The notes under the pieces were generated by a model. The model was not told where the DNA came from. It made no database searches and was given only the letters and a program-made list of their open reading frames with translations. The position numbers were made by a program, and so were the translations under genes. Source: a candidate division KSB1 bacterium (GTDB taxonomy: Bacteria; Zhuqueibacterota; Zhuqueibacteria; Thermofontimicrobiales; Thermofontimicrobiaceae). From it: DNA of 64,000 nucleotides. The stretch spans positions 68,435 through 132,434 of the forward strand of contig JAPDPQ010000001.1 in NCBI GenBank assembly GCA_034506395.1, read 5' to 3'. Shown here piece after piece: positions 18,579 to 28,444 of this stretch. How positions within the stretch are numbered: position 1 is the first letter of the stretch; every line of letters begins with the position of its first letter.

Positions 18579-20003
18579 TCATTTATATGCCGATCCGACC
18601 ACATGCAATTTCATAAGATTGGTAGTCCCCTTGATGAAAATGGGCGAGCCCATTAAAATGATAATAATATCTCCATGCTTCACCAATTTCTGGTCCAATA
18701 GGATTTGTTCGGTGCGGCCGATAATCTGGTCAGTGCTATCCAGATATTCCATTTGCAGAGAGCAAATTCCCCAGGATAGGCACAACTGGCGCTGAACGAT
18801 CTCTGATGGTGAAAAAGCGATGATCTGGGTTTTGGGCCGATATTTGGACACCATCCTTGCGGTAAAGCCGGATTTGGTAAAAGCGACGATGGCTTTGACG
18901 TTAAGAAACTCCGCCGCCTCACACGCTGAATGACTGACAGCATCAGCAATGGACAATGTTTTTTCCGCCGGAGATAAACGATGTCCCATCCAGGCGCCTG
19001 CTTGTTCCGCCTCAGTAATAATCCGCGCCATGGTATGAACGGTTTCCACTGGATAATTGCCAGTCGCCGTCTCGGCCGAAAGCATGACCGCATCTGTACC
19101 ATCGAAAATGGCATTCGCCACATCCGAGACCTCAGCTCGGGTTGGACGTGGATTGAAACGCATCGACTCGAGCATCTGAGTGGCGGTGATCACTGGTTTG
19201 CCGAGATGGGCTGCCTGTTGAATGATCCGTTTTTGTAATAACGGCACCTTTTGCAACGGCAATTCCACCCCAAGATCGCCTCTGGCAATCATCACGCCAT
19301 CCGCTGCCGCAAGGATCTTATCCAGATGGTCAATTGCCTCTGGTTTCTCCAGCTTCGCCAGCACCATGATTTCCTGACCGCGGGATTGAATCAGCTCTTT
19401 TACAGCTAAAACATCGTCCGCACTCCGAACGAACGAAATCGCCACCAAATCAACTCCATGCTCCATCCCGAACATGAGATCGTCGCGATCCTTATCCGTG
19501 AACGATGGTTGACTGATGGCAACACCAGGCAAATTGATCCCCTTGTGGTCAGATAAGATTCCACCAGCGATCACCTGACAGAGTACCTCGTTGCCGCGAC
19601 TTTCCACCGCTTTCAATTCAATCAGGCCATCATCCAATAATATTTTGTCTCCGGGACGCACGTCGCGGGCCAGATTGCGATAGCTCGTGCCAATCCGTTG
19701 CTCATCCCCGATTATGTCATCAGCGACGATGGTAATCTGCTGTCCCCTATTCAATACTACCGAGCCGGTTTTAATTTTGCCCACCCGCAACTTCGGCCCT
19801 TGAAGGTCTTGCAAAATTGGAATAGGCTTGCCTAACTGAGACGAAACCTTTCGGATCGCGGTGATCATCGAGAGATGTTCCTGATGTGTTCCATGGGAGA
19901 AATTCAATCGCACCACATTCATCCCAGCGTGGATCAATTGCTGGATCATCGGCTCAGAGTTCGTTGCTGGACCAAGCGTACAGACAATTTTCGTTTTGCG
20001 CAT
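18579..20003 (-). CDS. pyk: Pyruvate kinase
   Basis: Glycolytic enzyme converting phosphoenolpyruvate and ADP to pyruvate and ATP. From the chosen start the protein (474 residues) begins MRKTKIVCTLGPA, as usual for the family, with AGGG about 7 bases upstream. The longer frame to 20039 would add 12 atypical residues. Visible signatures are VRLNFSHG, the lysine-containing LAKLEKPEA and GVMIARGDLGVELPLQKVP for metal and substrate, ATQMLESM, and the C-terminal allosteric domain (AFTKSGFTARMVSKYRP). There is no extra C-terminal PEP-utiliser domain. It lies directly downstream of comEC on the same strand with about 37 bases between. Confidence 0.96.
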   Translation of the reverse strand: MRKTKIVCTLGPATNSEPMIQQLIHAGMNVVRLNFSHGTHQEHLSMITAIRKVSSQLGKPIPILQDLQGPKLRVGKIKTGSVVLNRGQQITIVADDIIGDEQRIGTSYRNLARDVRPGDKILLDDGLIELKAVESRGNEVLCQVIAGGILSDHKGINLPGVAISQPSFTDKDRDDLMFGMEHGVDLVAISFVRSADDVLAVKELIQSRGQEIMVLAKLEKPEAIDHLDKILAAADGVMIARGDLGVELPLQKVPLLQKRIIQQAAHLGKPVITATQMLESMRFNPRPTRAEVSDVANAIFDGTDAVMLSAETATGNYPVETVHTMARIITEAEQAGAWMGHRLSPAEKTLSIADAVSHSACEAAEFLNVKAIVAFTKSGFTARMVSKYRPKTQIIAFSPSEIVQRQLCLSWGICSLQMEYLDSTDQIIGRTEQILLDQKLVKHGDIIIILMGSPIFIKGTTNLMKLHVVGSAYK

Positions 20004-20040
20004 AGTATACCCTAATTTTTGCATTGGATGAGCGAACAAC

Positions 20041-22431
20041 TTATCGCACGCGTTCCAAGCTCATTCCATCGGTTCTGAACACCACAGCGCCATTCACGTC
20101 GGTTCGGACGGTTTTGATTCCAAATTGATCGAGCCGGCGGAGGATTGAAGGTGCTGGGAATTTAAACTTATTATTTTTGCCAACTGAAATCACGGCGTAT
20201 TCAGGTTGAACCATTCGCAGCCAAGCAGCGCTCGAGGAAGTTCGACTGCCATGATGGGCGATCTTTAGCACATCAGCCTTGAGCAAGGGCCCATAATGAA
20301 TCAGCCAGGCTTCAGCGTCATGACCGATATCCCCAGGAAAAATGAAGCTTTTTTGACCATAAGTGATCTTCGCTACTACCGAACAATTATTGATATCGTC
20401 CCTCCAGCAGCGCACCCACCGCTCAGTCGGATGGAGAAAAGAAATTACGCAGTTCTCAAATCCTGGTAGCACCTGACCCGCTCGCGCAACCTGGTGTTCC
20501 CTTCCTTGTTTCTTGATGATCTCCTGATAAGTCGAACAAATAGCTGAAGCATTGAGTAATCCATTATCAAAAACCTGGTTTACTGAAATAGCTTGGAGCA
20601 CTGAGGCAACTCCCCCAATATGGTCATTATCGGCATGGGACACAACCACAGCATCAAGCCGATTGATGCGATGGCGCTTCAGGTAAGGCACAATGATCGA
20701 TTCGCCACTATCAAATTCCTCCTGAGCTGGACCGCCATCGATCAATAGCTTTTTGCCGCTTGGAAAACAGATCAATGCCGCATCGCCCTGACCGACGTCA
20801 AAATAGATCACCTCGAGCCACTTTTTATCTTTTAGAATCGGTTGCCAGACAAGAAATAAAAGTCCCCCAAGAGATACATAGACCAGAGCTTTGCGGTAAA
20901 CTTCGCGATCAAGGTTCAAAATGATCCAGAGAAATCCATAGCTTGCTGCAACAATGACAATGCTGATTGCGCCCACTTCCACAGCCGAAAATTTCCATTT
21001 TCCCACTGCGTCGACAAGCTGGATTAGTTTATCCAGAAATAGCATATTCGCTGTGGCGTAAAGCCGAGCAATTGAGAGTGAGAATAGCCCTATCATTGAC
21101 GATGCAAGCCCCAAGGCAATGATGATCCCAACCATCGGAATAACTATTAAATTCAGCAGGGTCCCGATAATCGAAAAACGACCGAAATAATAAACCGTAA
21201 TGGGCAAGGTGCCAAGTTGAGCAGCAAAACTCACCAGGAACAAAGATCCCAAATAGTTTCCCCCTCGATAATTCATCAATTTAGTAAAACCAGGAATTTT
21301 ATCAAAGATATTTTTTAATCGGCGATAAAGAAAAACGATTGCGAGCGTGGCGGCAAATGAAAGTTGAAACGAAGCCTGGAACAAGTCCATAGGGTGAATC
21401 AGCAAGATGATAATTGCTGCCATCGAGATCGCATTGAGCGCATCGCAGTTTCGCTGGAGCAGCCGGCCAATCAGAAAGATACCCAACATGACGGAGGCCC
21501 GAACGATGGGTGGTTCAAAGCCAATGATCAAATTATAGCAAAATAAACTGATCAGCATCGCGATGATTTTGCCGGCATGATTAAAGCGAAGCAGGCTGAA
21601 CAAAACAAAAAATATGGTCGCCACAAATCCAACATGCAACCCGGAGATAGCCAAGGCATGAATCACCCCGCAGCGGGAAAAGGCTTGGTTCAATTCGGGG
21701 TCGATTTCACCGCGTTCACCCAATAGAAGCGCTTTGATCAGTGCCCCGGCTTGGCCTGGATACAACTCATGAAGCGTTTTATAGAATTTGGCCTTGCTGA
21801 ACGAAACCACGCTTGCGATCGAAATCGACTGCTCGGATGGCAATATCGTCACTGCATCTGGCTTGGAAATGTCCATGATCCCAAATATACCATGGCTCAG
21901 CAAAAATTTCTGGTAATTGAATTCCCCGGGATTGCGCTCGCCCCGTGGCATTTGTAATTTTCCGGTGATGTGCAAATGATCACGATAATTAACGGCCAGA
22001 TTCATCCGCCATAAGCGCACTAATATGTTCCCATGAACTGGCCGCAGTCTCCCTTGCCAATCGATTTGCCTGACAGCGAATTCAAATTCAAGTCGTCGGC
22101 CTCTGTATTGAGGGAAAGCGTTAACCGTTCCGTCAAGGGTTACGGTTTCCCCGCTATCAACAAAATAGCTGATATGATCGGGAGGCATCGTCCCAGTGGC
22201 AAGCTCGTAGCGGAACAGACCAGCAGCGATCGCCGCGAGAATAAGGCATAAATTTAACAAGGAAACCTTTCCGCAAAGCCCAAGAATTGCGGCTATTAAA
22301 GCAGTGAATAGAATAAACAAAGAAATGGTGCGGGGAAGATCAAAATAATATCCAATGATCGATCCCGCAATGAGGAGTATTGCCAATTTGAAAGCCGGAC
22401 GATTTTGTAGCGAATAAATGAACGCTTTCAT
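20041..22431 (-). CDS. comEC: ComEC/Rec2 family DNA uptake channel
   Basis: Inner-membrane protein thought to carry single-stranded DNA into the cytoplasm during natural transformation. From the chosen start (796 residues) it shows an N-terminal pair of membrane segments, a soluble OB-like DUF4131 region, and the Competence domain with many membrane helices and the motif ALAISGLHVGFV. The C-terminal metallo-beta-lactamase-like domain has VVSHADNDHIGG (SHxDxDH) and KIAHHGSRTSS. The frame is open to a TTG at 22560 and an ATG at 22551. I prefer the ATG at 22431 because it gives the usual N-terminus, although no clear ribosome binding site is seen there. Other competence genes are not in the window. 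It lies between coaE and pyk on the same strand. Confidence 0.9.
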   Translation of the reverse strand: MKAFIYSLQNRPAFKLAILLIAGSIIGYYFDLPRTISLFILFTALIAAILGLCGKVSLLNLCLILAAIAAGLFRYELATGTMPPDHISYFVDSGETVTLDGTVNAFPQYRGRRLEFEFAVRQIDWQGRLRPVHGNILVRLWRMNLAVNYRDHLHITGKLQMPRGERNPGEFNYQKFLLSHGIFGIMDISKPDAVTILPSEQSISIASVVSFSKAKFYKTLHELYPGQAGALIKALLLGERGEIDPELNQAFSRCGVIHALAISGLHVGFVATIFFVLFSLLRFNHAGKIIAMLISLFCYNLIIGFEPPIVRASVMLGIFLIGRLLQRNCDALNAISMAAIIILLIHPMDLFQASFQLSFAATLAIVFLYRRLKNIFDKIPGFTKLMNYRGGNYLGSLFLVSFAAQLGTLPITVYYFGRFSIIGTLLNLIVIPMVGIIIALGLASSMIGLFSLSIARLYATANMLFLDKLIQLVDAVGKWKFSAVEVGAISIVIVAASYGFLWIILNLDREVYRKALVYVSLGGLLFLVWQPILKDKKWLEVIYFDVGQGDAALICFPSGKKLLIDGGPAQEEFDSGESIIVPYLKRHRINRLDAVVVSHADNDHIGGVASVLQAISVNQVFDNGLLNASAICSTYQEIIKKQGREHQVARAGQVLPGFENCVISFLHPTERWVRCWRDDINNCSVVAKITYGQKSFIFPGDIGHDAEAWLIHYGPLLKADVLKIAHHGSRTSSSAAWLRMVQPEYAVISVGKNNKFKFPAPSILRRLDQFGIKTVRTDVNGAVVFRTDGMSLERVR

Positions 22432-22696
22432 ATAAGAATAGGCAAGTAGAGCAAACGAAATGGTCTTGGCGAACAAATTTATGATTGATTTGAACGAACA
22501 AGATTCTTCGTCAATTGCGCCTGAGTTAGCAATGCATTTAATTGCTGCCATCTGCCCCAATCAAATTGGTGCAATGGACTCGACTCAGGCGATCCAACTA
22601 ACTCCAGCGGAAAACAATACTGGTTGGTTTTTCCAATGTCGTGGCTGCCAGGCGGCAAATTGCACCGGTTTTCTCAGAAGTGATAAAAGCGACGTT

Positions 22697-23302
22697 TCAC
22701 CTCTCTTGGTTATTTAACCAATATAATAACCTACTAACTTCATGGTTCAATTCATCGAGCGGGCCGTCATTGTAAATCACTATGTCGGCCCGTTTTATTT
22801 TCTCCTGCAGCGGCATTTGTGCGGCAATTCGCTTCATGATCTCTTGTCGTGACAAGCCATCCCTTTTCATTAGTCTCCGAATCACTGTTTGTTCTGAGGC
22901 AGCTACCACAACGATCACATCGAATTGCTTTTCCACGCCAGCTTCAAAAATCAATGCAGCCTCCACACCTGCAAAACGAAATTTTCCTGATCGCTCTAAA
23001 TTTTCCAATTCATTTTTTTGATATTTGATCACATGGGGATGCACAATTTGGTTCACAAGATGCTTTGCCTTTTCATCGTTGAAGATTATCTCAGCCAATC
23101 GCTTGCGGTCAAGTTTACAATTTGGGAGATAGATTTCATCGCCGAATGCTCGCTTGATATCAGCCCGAATTTCAGGATCACTTTCCATCAGCTCCCGCGC
23201 CACGAGATCGGCGTGGATGATAGGGATCCCATTTTGCTCCAGCAACCGACAAACCTCCGATTTGCCACAGCCAATTCCCCCAGTTATGCCGATCTTGATC
23301 AT
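22697..23302 (-). CDS. coaE: Dephospho-CoA kinase
   Basis: Last step of coenzyme A synthesis: ATP-dependent phosphorylation of the 3'-hydroxyl of dephospho-CoA. The P-loop is GITGGIGCGKS at the N-terminus. The DLVARELME and VVVAASEQTVIRRLMKRDGLS segments (lid and nucleotide-binding parts) are typical. The length of 201 residues is normal. The start at 23302 is preferred over the upstream TTG (23317) because a G-rich ribosome binding site lies between them. It is first in a minus-strand run with comEC and pyk. Confidence 0.95.
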   Translation of the reverse strand: MIKIGITGGIGCGKSEVCRLLEQNGIPIIHADLVARELMESDPEIRADIKRAFGDEIYLPNCKLDRKRLAEIIFNDEKAKHLVNQIVHPHVIKYQKNELENLERSGKFRFAGVEAALIFEAGVEKQFDVIVVVAASEQTVIRRLMKRDGLSRQEIMKRIAAQMPLQEKIKRADIVIYNDGPLDELNHEVSRLLYWLNNQER

Positions 23303-23705
23303 AATCTTTACCCCCAACTCGCGACCAGTTCAATTCAACTCAAGGCAAAATTTTTTTCGATGTAGCGCTCAATATTCATCAATCTTGCTCGTCATGGGTT
23401 TGAATTTCAGACCAAATCTTTTAATAAAGATAATAAATAATAATTCTCATTTCAACAAGATTTTCCGCAAAATGAAAATTTTCGCTTTTATTTAATATTA
23501 GAACAAAATGTACCCTCGTCGATGATCTCCGATTTGAGATAAGCTGGTTGGTCATTTTTTCGGGGAAATCGGGCTTTTCATCCACTCATCTGTCGAGGCA
23601 GAGAAAAATCTAAATGGTTTAGTTTGAATTCCCGGAACGATGAAAGGCCAGTTTTCTTGAAGCCATAGCATTACCTCAGCGCAAATACCCATGCTTGCGA
23701 GCAAG
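23303..23705. other. Intergenic region, no gene recognised
   Basis: About 400 bases between coaE (minus) and the aminotransferase (also minus). It should hold the coaE promoter and the end of the aminotransferase transcript. The part at 23430-23500 is very AT-rich. I see no clear promoter boxes and no strong terminator; GCTTG/CAAGC near 23693-23707 is only a 5-bp stem. Confidence 0.4.
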
Positions 23706-25016
23706 CTATCCAGGAATTCCCTCCTTCGCTATCTTTTCAACTGCTGCAATAAAAGCATCCAGCTCATCCAAACGAGTGTAAACATGGGGCGTAACGCGAA
23801 CGCCGCGAAATTGTTCATGCACAATCGGTGTGGTATAGATTTTATATTTGGCGAATAAATGATCGCAGATCTTGCCTGGATCTAAACCTTCGATGGCGAA
23901 ATTGCCTAGGCCGCAGGATTGTTCTCGTTGCAACGAAGTGATCATTTTCACCGTCGGAAACTTGTTGACGCGCTCAGCCCAATAATTTTTAAGGAATCGC
24001 AGCCGCTCTTCCTTTCGTTTTGCCCCAATTCCATTATGAAAGTGGATCGCCTCAGCTATAGCTAATTCGGTAGGAAACGAACGAGTACCCAGCGCCTCGA
24101 ATTTGCGGATATCGCTGCTGTTCGGATCCTCTGGGGCGAACAAAGGCCAGATCTTTTCGATTTTCTCTTTCTTCACCCACAAAATGCCCGTGCCGAACGG
24201 TGCGCAAAGCCATTTATGCAAACTGGCGCCAAAATAATCGCAATGAAGCTCTGGAATTTTATAATCCAAATGGGCAAAAGAATGGGCGGCATCCACGATC
24301 ACCTCGATCCCATGGGCATGTGCCATATCGCAGATCTCGCGCACTGGGGTGATCTGTCCGGTCAAATAGATAATGTGGCTAATCATGATGATCCGAGTTT
24401 TGGACGTAATTCCTTTTTCCAGCGCTTCGGTGATCTGACTGAGATGCGCTGGTGGAGTTGGAATGCTGACGGTTTTTATGGCGATACCGTCACGTTTTTG
24501 TCGCTGGCGCCAAGCACGCATCATACTGGGATATTCCTGATCTGTAACCAACACCTCATCGCCGCGTTTCAAATCAAGCCCGAAAATCACCGTCTCCAGC
24601 GCTTCAGTGGTATTCCGCACAATGGCGATCTCCTCAGCCGAGGCGCCCGAAAGCTCGGCCAATAGGGATCGGATGGTCTCACGTCTTGGGCCAAGCACGT
24701 TCCACATGGTGTGAGCAGGTGCTTCATTGGAGAACTCATTGTATCGGACCAGTGCCTCTTGAACGATCCTCGGCTGCGGACTCACACCGCCATTATTCAA
24801 GTTGATGATCCCCCGTGTAGTAGAAAACGCCTGTTGCACCTGAAACCAAAAATCCTCCTGTTCCGCGGCTGCTGCTGGGGTCAAATGATCGATCTGACTC
24901 GCTGCCGCCGCTATCTGTTTCGCAACACAACTATTATAGAAAACCCCAGTAAGCATCACGCCACCAGCAATACTGCCCAGATGATTAAGAAACATCCTTC
25001 GGGATTCATTCATCAT
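23706..25016 (-). CDS. Class V aminotransferase (isopenicillin N epimerase-like) with Tat signal
   Basis: PLP-dependent fold-type I enzyme of 436 residues. The N-terminus ESRRMFLNHLGSIAGGVML carries a twin-arginine motif followed by a hydrophobic stretch, so it is probably exported already folded with its cofactor. The PLP-binding Lys is in GASLHKWL, preceded by VIVDAAHSFAH, and NTTEALE and YPSMMRAW are the usual cofactor-contact loops. It resembles the CefD/isopenicillin-N-epimerase-like branch of class V aminotransferases, whose exported members are mostly of unknown substrate. AAGGAG precedes the ATG. It stands alone, with the neighbouring small gene on the other strand. Confidence 0.88.
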   Translation of the reverse strand: MMNESRRMFLNHLGSIAGGVMLTGVFYNSCVAKQIAAAASQIDHLTPAAAAEQEDFWFQVQQAFSTTRGIINLNNGGVSPQPRIVQEALVRYNEFSNEAPAHTMWNVLGPRRETIRSLLAELSGASAEEIAIVRNTTEALETVIFGLDLKRGDEVLVTDQEYPSMMRAWRQRQKRDGIAIKTVSIPTPPAHLSQITEALEKGITSKTRIIMISHIIYLTGQITPVREICDMAHAHGIEVIVDAAHSFAHLDYKIPELHCDYFGASLHKWLCAPFGTGILWVKKEKIEKIWPLFAPEDPNSSDIRKFEALGTRSFPTELAIAEAIHFHNGIGAKRKEERLRFLKNYWAERVNKFPTVKMITSLQREQSCGLGNFAIEGLDPGKICDHLFAKYKIYTTPIVHEQFRGVRVTPHVYTRLDELDAFIAAVEKIAKEGIPG

Positions 25017-25350
25017 TATTTACTCCTTCTGTTTTTGGGAACAAAGATTCATCCAAAAAATAGAGCGCAAGCAAGGTGGTTGCAATGACTATTAGACGGT
25101 TATCATGAATTTAAAACCATAAAGATTAGCTTTTTTGGAATATAGTCAGCTCATTATTAAAAAGCAAGCAAGATTAACTAAGAGTTTCGTCGAGTGATCA
25201 ATTTTGAGACACAAGCTATTTTTTGGTTCAAAATTAGACATTCGATTACAATTCTGTCAGCGCAAGAAGTATCCAAAAATATCAACTTATCCAGATTTCC
25301 TTTCATTGGCACATATCTTGCATTAGATACTAATAGCAACAGGAAATTTA
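25017..25350. other. Divergent intergenic region
   Basis: About 330 AT-rich bases between the aminotransferase (minus) and a tiny plus-strand gene. Promoters for both should be here. TTGGCA near 25306 is a weak -35 candidate for the small gene, but no good -10 accompanies it. AGGAAA at 25341 is its ribosome binding site. Confidence 0.35.
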
Positions 25351-25545
25351 ATGAAGCGACTGAAAAGGAATAGTGGAATGAAAAAACGGCACGTTACGAT
25401 TATAAACCGAAAGGAAATTTCTGGAGCATTGAATCGCTATATCACCGACAAATTGTTCGAGTCCCGGATATTGGAGCTTCCTCAGCAGGCAATGCAGCGG
25501 ATGTCATTGACTCCAGATATCCCACTTTCCAGCGGAAAAAAATAG
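25351..25545 (+). CDS. Small basic protein of unknown function
   Basis: A 64-codon frame that I believe is real. AGGAAA sits five bases before the ATG, the frame is isolated rather than a shadow, and a strong rho-independent terminator starts about 40 bases after the stop. The product is basic at the N-terminus (MKRLKRNSGMKKRH) with a short amphipathic-looking part. It has no cysteine, membrane segment or signal peptide. A second in-frame ATG at 25378 could be used. I recognise no family. A leader peptide or a small RNA with a fortuitous frame is also possible. Confidence 0.5.
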   Translation: MKRLKRNSGMKKRHVTIINRKEISGALNRYITDKLFESRILELPQQAMQRMSLTPDIPLSSGKK

Positions 25546-25587
25546 ACAGCATGCAATAGGATCGCTTGTATCTCTGTTACCCTCCAA

Positions 25588-25625
25588 CCCCTTAGACACC
25601 CCCCTGGTCTGAGGGGTTTTTTTTC
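25588..25625 (+). terminator. Rho-independent terminator
   Basis: Stem CCCCTTAGAC (25588-25597) pairs with GTCTGAGGGG (25607-25616) with one G-T wobble and a 9-nt loop, followed by eight T. It ends the transcript of the small gene at 25351. Confidence 0.9.
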
Positions 25626-25822
25626 TTGACTTGTGCTATAGCAAAATGCATCAGAAGAATTCTTCAATTCATCAAAAACATTTCATTCCTTAATCCTAAT
25701 TTTCATAGGCAGCAATTATATCAGGCTTCATGAAAATTCTTCAGGAATCGCCCTCAAAATTGTTTCACCATGGTCAAACTGAAACTGAAAAGCTCGATTT
25801 TTTTATCTTTTTAAATTTTTGC

Positions 25823-25851
25823 TTGACTATTGTCGGCTTTATTGTTATTAT
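25823..25851 (+). promoter_or_regulatory. Sigma70-like promoter of the acyl-CoA ligase gene
   Basis: TTGACT (25823-25828) and TATTAT (25846-25851) are separated by exactly 17 bases, giving close to consensus -35 and -10 boxes. The expected start of transcription near 25858 leaves a leader of about 75 bases before the GGAGG and ATG of the ligase gene. Confidence 0.7.
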
Positions 25852-25933
25852 ACGACCAATTTGTTCAAAGAAAATTATTTCGAAATCATGCACAATAAAA
25901 TGAGAATCCAATATTATTCGGAGGGAGATTTTC

Positions 25934-27727
25934 ATGGCAGTTACTAATTTAACTGAGATGTTTCTCGATACAGTCCAACGCTACGGCACAAAAACCGCTT
26001 TGATGCACAAGGTGGCAGGGCAATATCAGTCGATTAGTTATCAAGAATTTGGGGCGATCGTGAAAGACCTTGCATTGGGATTAGCGTCGTTGGGGGTTAA
26101 GAAAGGCGATCGGGTGGCGCTGTTATCGGAAAATCGGCCGCAATGGGCGTTTTCGGATTTCGCCATCTTATCCCTGGGCGCTATCAATGTCCCAATTTAT
26201 CCATCGCTTTTGCCAAAACAAATCGAGTATATTTTGAATGACTCGGAATCGAAGATTATCATCACATCGACAAAAGATCAAACAGATAAGGTGATCCAGA
26301 TTCTCAGCGAGCTGCCCGTGCTGAAATATGTTGTGTATATGGATGATGAAATATCGCATCCCAAGGCTTTATCTTTTCAGCAAGTCATGGAACGGGGCAA
26401 GGAGTTCGGTAGCCAACATCCAGAATATTATGATCAGGTGACACGAGCGATTCAGCCTGATGACCCTGCTGGGATTATCTACACATCTGGAACAACGGGA
26501 AGTCCTAAAGGCGCCGTCCTGACGCACAAAAATTTCTTATCAAATGTCCAAGGGGGTACAGCAACGCTTCATATCGGCCCAGAAGACACCTTTTTATCGT
26601 TCTTGCCATTATGCCATGTATTTGAACGCATGGGCGGACATTTCTGCCCAATATCAGTTGGCGCAACGATCGCTTATGCCGAGAGCATCGATACGGTAGC
26701 GCAGAATCTGGTTGAGGTGAAGCCCACCATTATGACCAGCGTACCGCGGTTGTTCGAAAAAATGTATGCGCGCGTGTTGGACAATGCCCGAGCCGGTGGC
26801 CCCATTAAGCAGAAGATCTTCGACTGGGCGATCAAAACTGGGGAGAAATATGTGAAGGCCAAAAGCAAAGGAAAAGTGGGCGCGGTGCTTCAAGCAAAAT
26901 ACAACCTTGCCCATAAATTGGTCTTCAGCAAGTTACATGAGCGCGTCGGCGGGAGATTAAGGTTTTTTGTGTCTGGTGGCGCCCCGTTGCCCAAAGAGAT
27001 CGGCGAATTTTTTCACTATGCTGGGATCAAGATTTTGGAAGGCTATGGCCTTACCGAAAGCTCGCCGGTCATCGCCTTAAATCCAGAAGATAAATTCAAA
27101 TTCGGTACAGTAGGACCAGCATTGGTCAAAGGCGGCGTTGAGATTAAAATTGCCGATGATGGCGAGATCCTTACCCGTGGGCCTCATGTGATGAAAGGTT
27201 ACTACAAAAAGCCGGCCGAAACCAAGGAGGCAATCGATGCCGATGGTTGGCTCCACACTGGCGATATCGGATATTTGGACGAAGACGGATACCTCACCAT
27301 AACCGATCGCAAAAAAAATATTATCGTGACCTCAGGAGGAAAGAACATTCCGCCAGCTCCCATCGAGAATTTATTATTAACTAGTCCCTTGATCGATCAG
27401 GTCCTAGTGATCGGCGACAAGCGAAAATTTCTGTCTGCTCTTATCGTCCCGAACTTTGAGTTAGTTCAGAATTACGCTCAAGAGCAAAATATTCCATTCA
27501 AAGACAACCAAGAACTGGTGACCAACCCACAAATCGTGCAGTATATCGGCAAGGAGGTTGAGCGACTCTGTGCTAATTTGGCGCGTTTCGAACAGGTGAA
27601 AGCATTTCGCCTGATGCCTAAACCGTTCACTATAGAGGAAGGTGAATTAACCCCAACCCTGAAGATCAAAAGAAAACTGGTTGAAGAAAAATATGCGGAG
27701 TTGATCGATTCGATCTATGCCGAATGA
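25934..27727 (+). CDS. Long-chain fatty acid-CoA ligase (AMP-forming)
   Basis: Adenylate-forming enzyme of 597 residues that activates long-chain fatty acids to acyl-CoA through an acyl-AMP. The P-loop is YTSGTTGSPKGAVLTH (about 183-198). The adenine-binding motif is EGYGLTESSP and the hinge region reads GWLHTGDIGYLDEDGYL with DRKKNIIVTSGGKNI after it. Length and the long insertion before the YGLTE motif match the FAA1-like long-chain group. GGAGG lies just upstream of the ATG and a good promoter further up. It appears to be a single-gene unit. Confidence 0.95.
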   Translation: MAVTNLTEMFLDTVQRYGTKTALMHKVAGQYQSISYQEFGAIVKDLALGLASLGVKKGDRVALLSENRPQWAFSDFAILSLGAINVPIYPSLLPKQIEYILNDSESKIIITSTKDQTDKVIQILSELPVLKYVVYMDDEISHPKALSFQQVMERGKEFGSQHPEYYDQVTRAIQPDDPAGIIYTSGTTGSPKGAVLTHKNFLSNVQGGTATLHIGPEDTFLSFLPLCHVFERMGGHFCPISVGATIAYAESIDTVAQNLVEVKPTIMTSVPRLFEKMYARVLDNARAGGPIKQKIFDWAIKTGEKYVKAKSKGKVGAVLQAKYNLAHKLVFSKLHERVGGRLRFFVSGGAPLPKEIGEFFHYAGIKILEGYGLTESSPVIALNPEDKFKFGTVGPALVKGGVEIKIADDGEILTRGPHVMKGYYKKPAETKEAIDADGWLHTGDIGYLDEDGYLTITDRKKNIIVTSGGKNIPPAPIENLLLTSPLIDQVLVIGDKRKFLSALIVPNFELVQNYAQEQNIPFKDNQELVTNPQIVQYIGKEVERLCANLARFEQVKAFRLMPKPFTIEEGELTPTLKIKRKLVEEKYAELIDSIYAE

Positions 27728-28444
27728 GCTGGAAATCGCTCGATCGGACCCGAAAATGATTCGGACTTAGCTTTATCTAACCTTCCGAAAATTCACGCAT
27801 TTTTTGATTCGATCCATCAGTTAACAAAAAAATCTCTTGATTCGAGGCGATGCATCCAAACGCATCGCCTCTGAGGGGGAAAGAGGATTCGCAATCAGTC
27901 ATTATTTTCTATTTTGCGGGAATCTATAAAATCCTTACCTCAGACTTCTCCAGAACCATCCAACGAAACATGGGGACAAGGAAACTCCCCGATTTTCATT
28001 TTTAGAATTCCATGTAAATCCTCATGTTTAGCAGGACAAATTTTTCAATTTTCAATGAATTCATTTTTTCCCAGCAATTCTAATTTAACACCTGCTATTT
28101 GAACATATTTCAATTCACGCTCAATATCAATTTCAGACGGGCTGCTAAAGTGAGGACTAATTAACCCTGTCTTTTTGTAAATCAAGCTCGTTTTTTAAAG
28201 AGATTGAAAAAAGCTGCAAGCATTCCCGAAGATACCTGCAAGATAAGCAATTTCGAAATTCAGCACTTCCAAACTTCAGATGCCATCTAGAAATTTCAAT
28301 CGGCGATTCCGAATCTTTTATCGGATTCTTTCATCGAAATAGAAGGTCGAAAATAGATAGTCCAAAGAACTTCGTTCCAGAAATTGGCTTTCAACTTCTG
28401 ATTCAGTCAGAAAGAACTCATAAACAACTTGAAAGGAATTTGTT
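27728..28444. other. Long intergenic region with one perfect hairpin
   Basis: About 720 bases between the ligase gene and the DUF1858 gene. The one clear structure is a perfect 10-bp hairpin (see 27844-27871). A 62-codon frame at 27914-28102 is not supported by a ribosome binding site. The promoter of the DUF1858 gene should lie near the right end, but I cannot name its boxes. Confidence 0.4.
27844..27871. repeat. Perfect 10-bp inverted repeat
   Basis: GAGGCGATGC (27844-27853) and GCATCGCCTC (27862-27871) pair perfectly around an 8-nt loop. No T run follows on the plus strand. On the minus strand a T run occurs only about 10 bases later. It lies 117 bases after the ligase stop, so it may stabilise the 3' end of that mRNA or be a dispersed palindrome. 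Confidence 0.6.

Noticed and set aside
25436..25465. tRNA-like T-arm sequence (GTTCGAGTCCCG)
   Set aside because: No matching acceptor, D or anticodon arms around it; it is part of the small coding frame.
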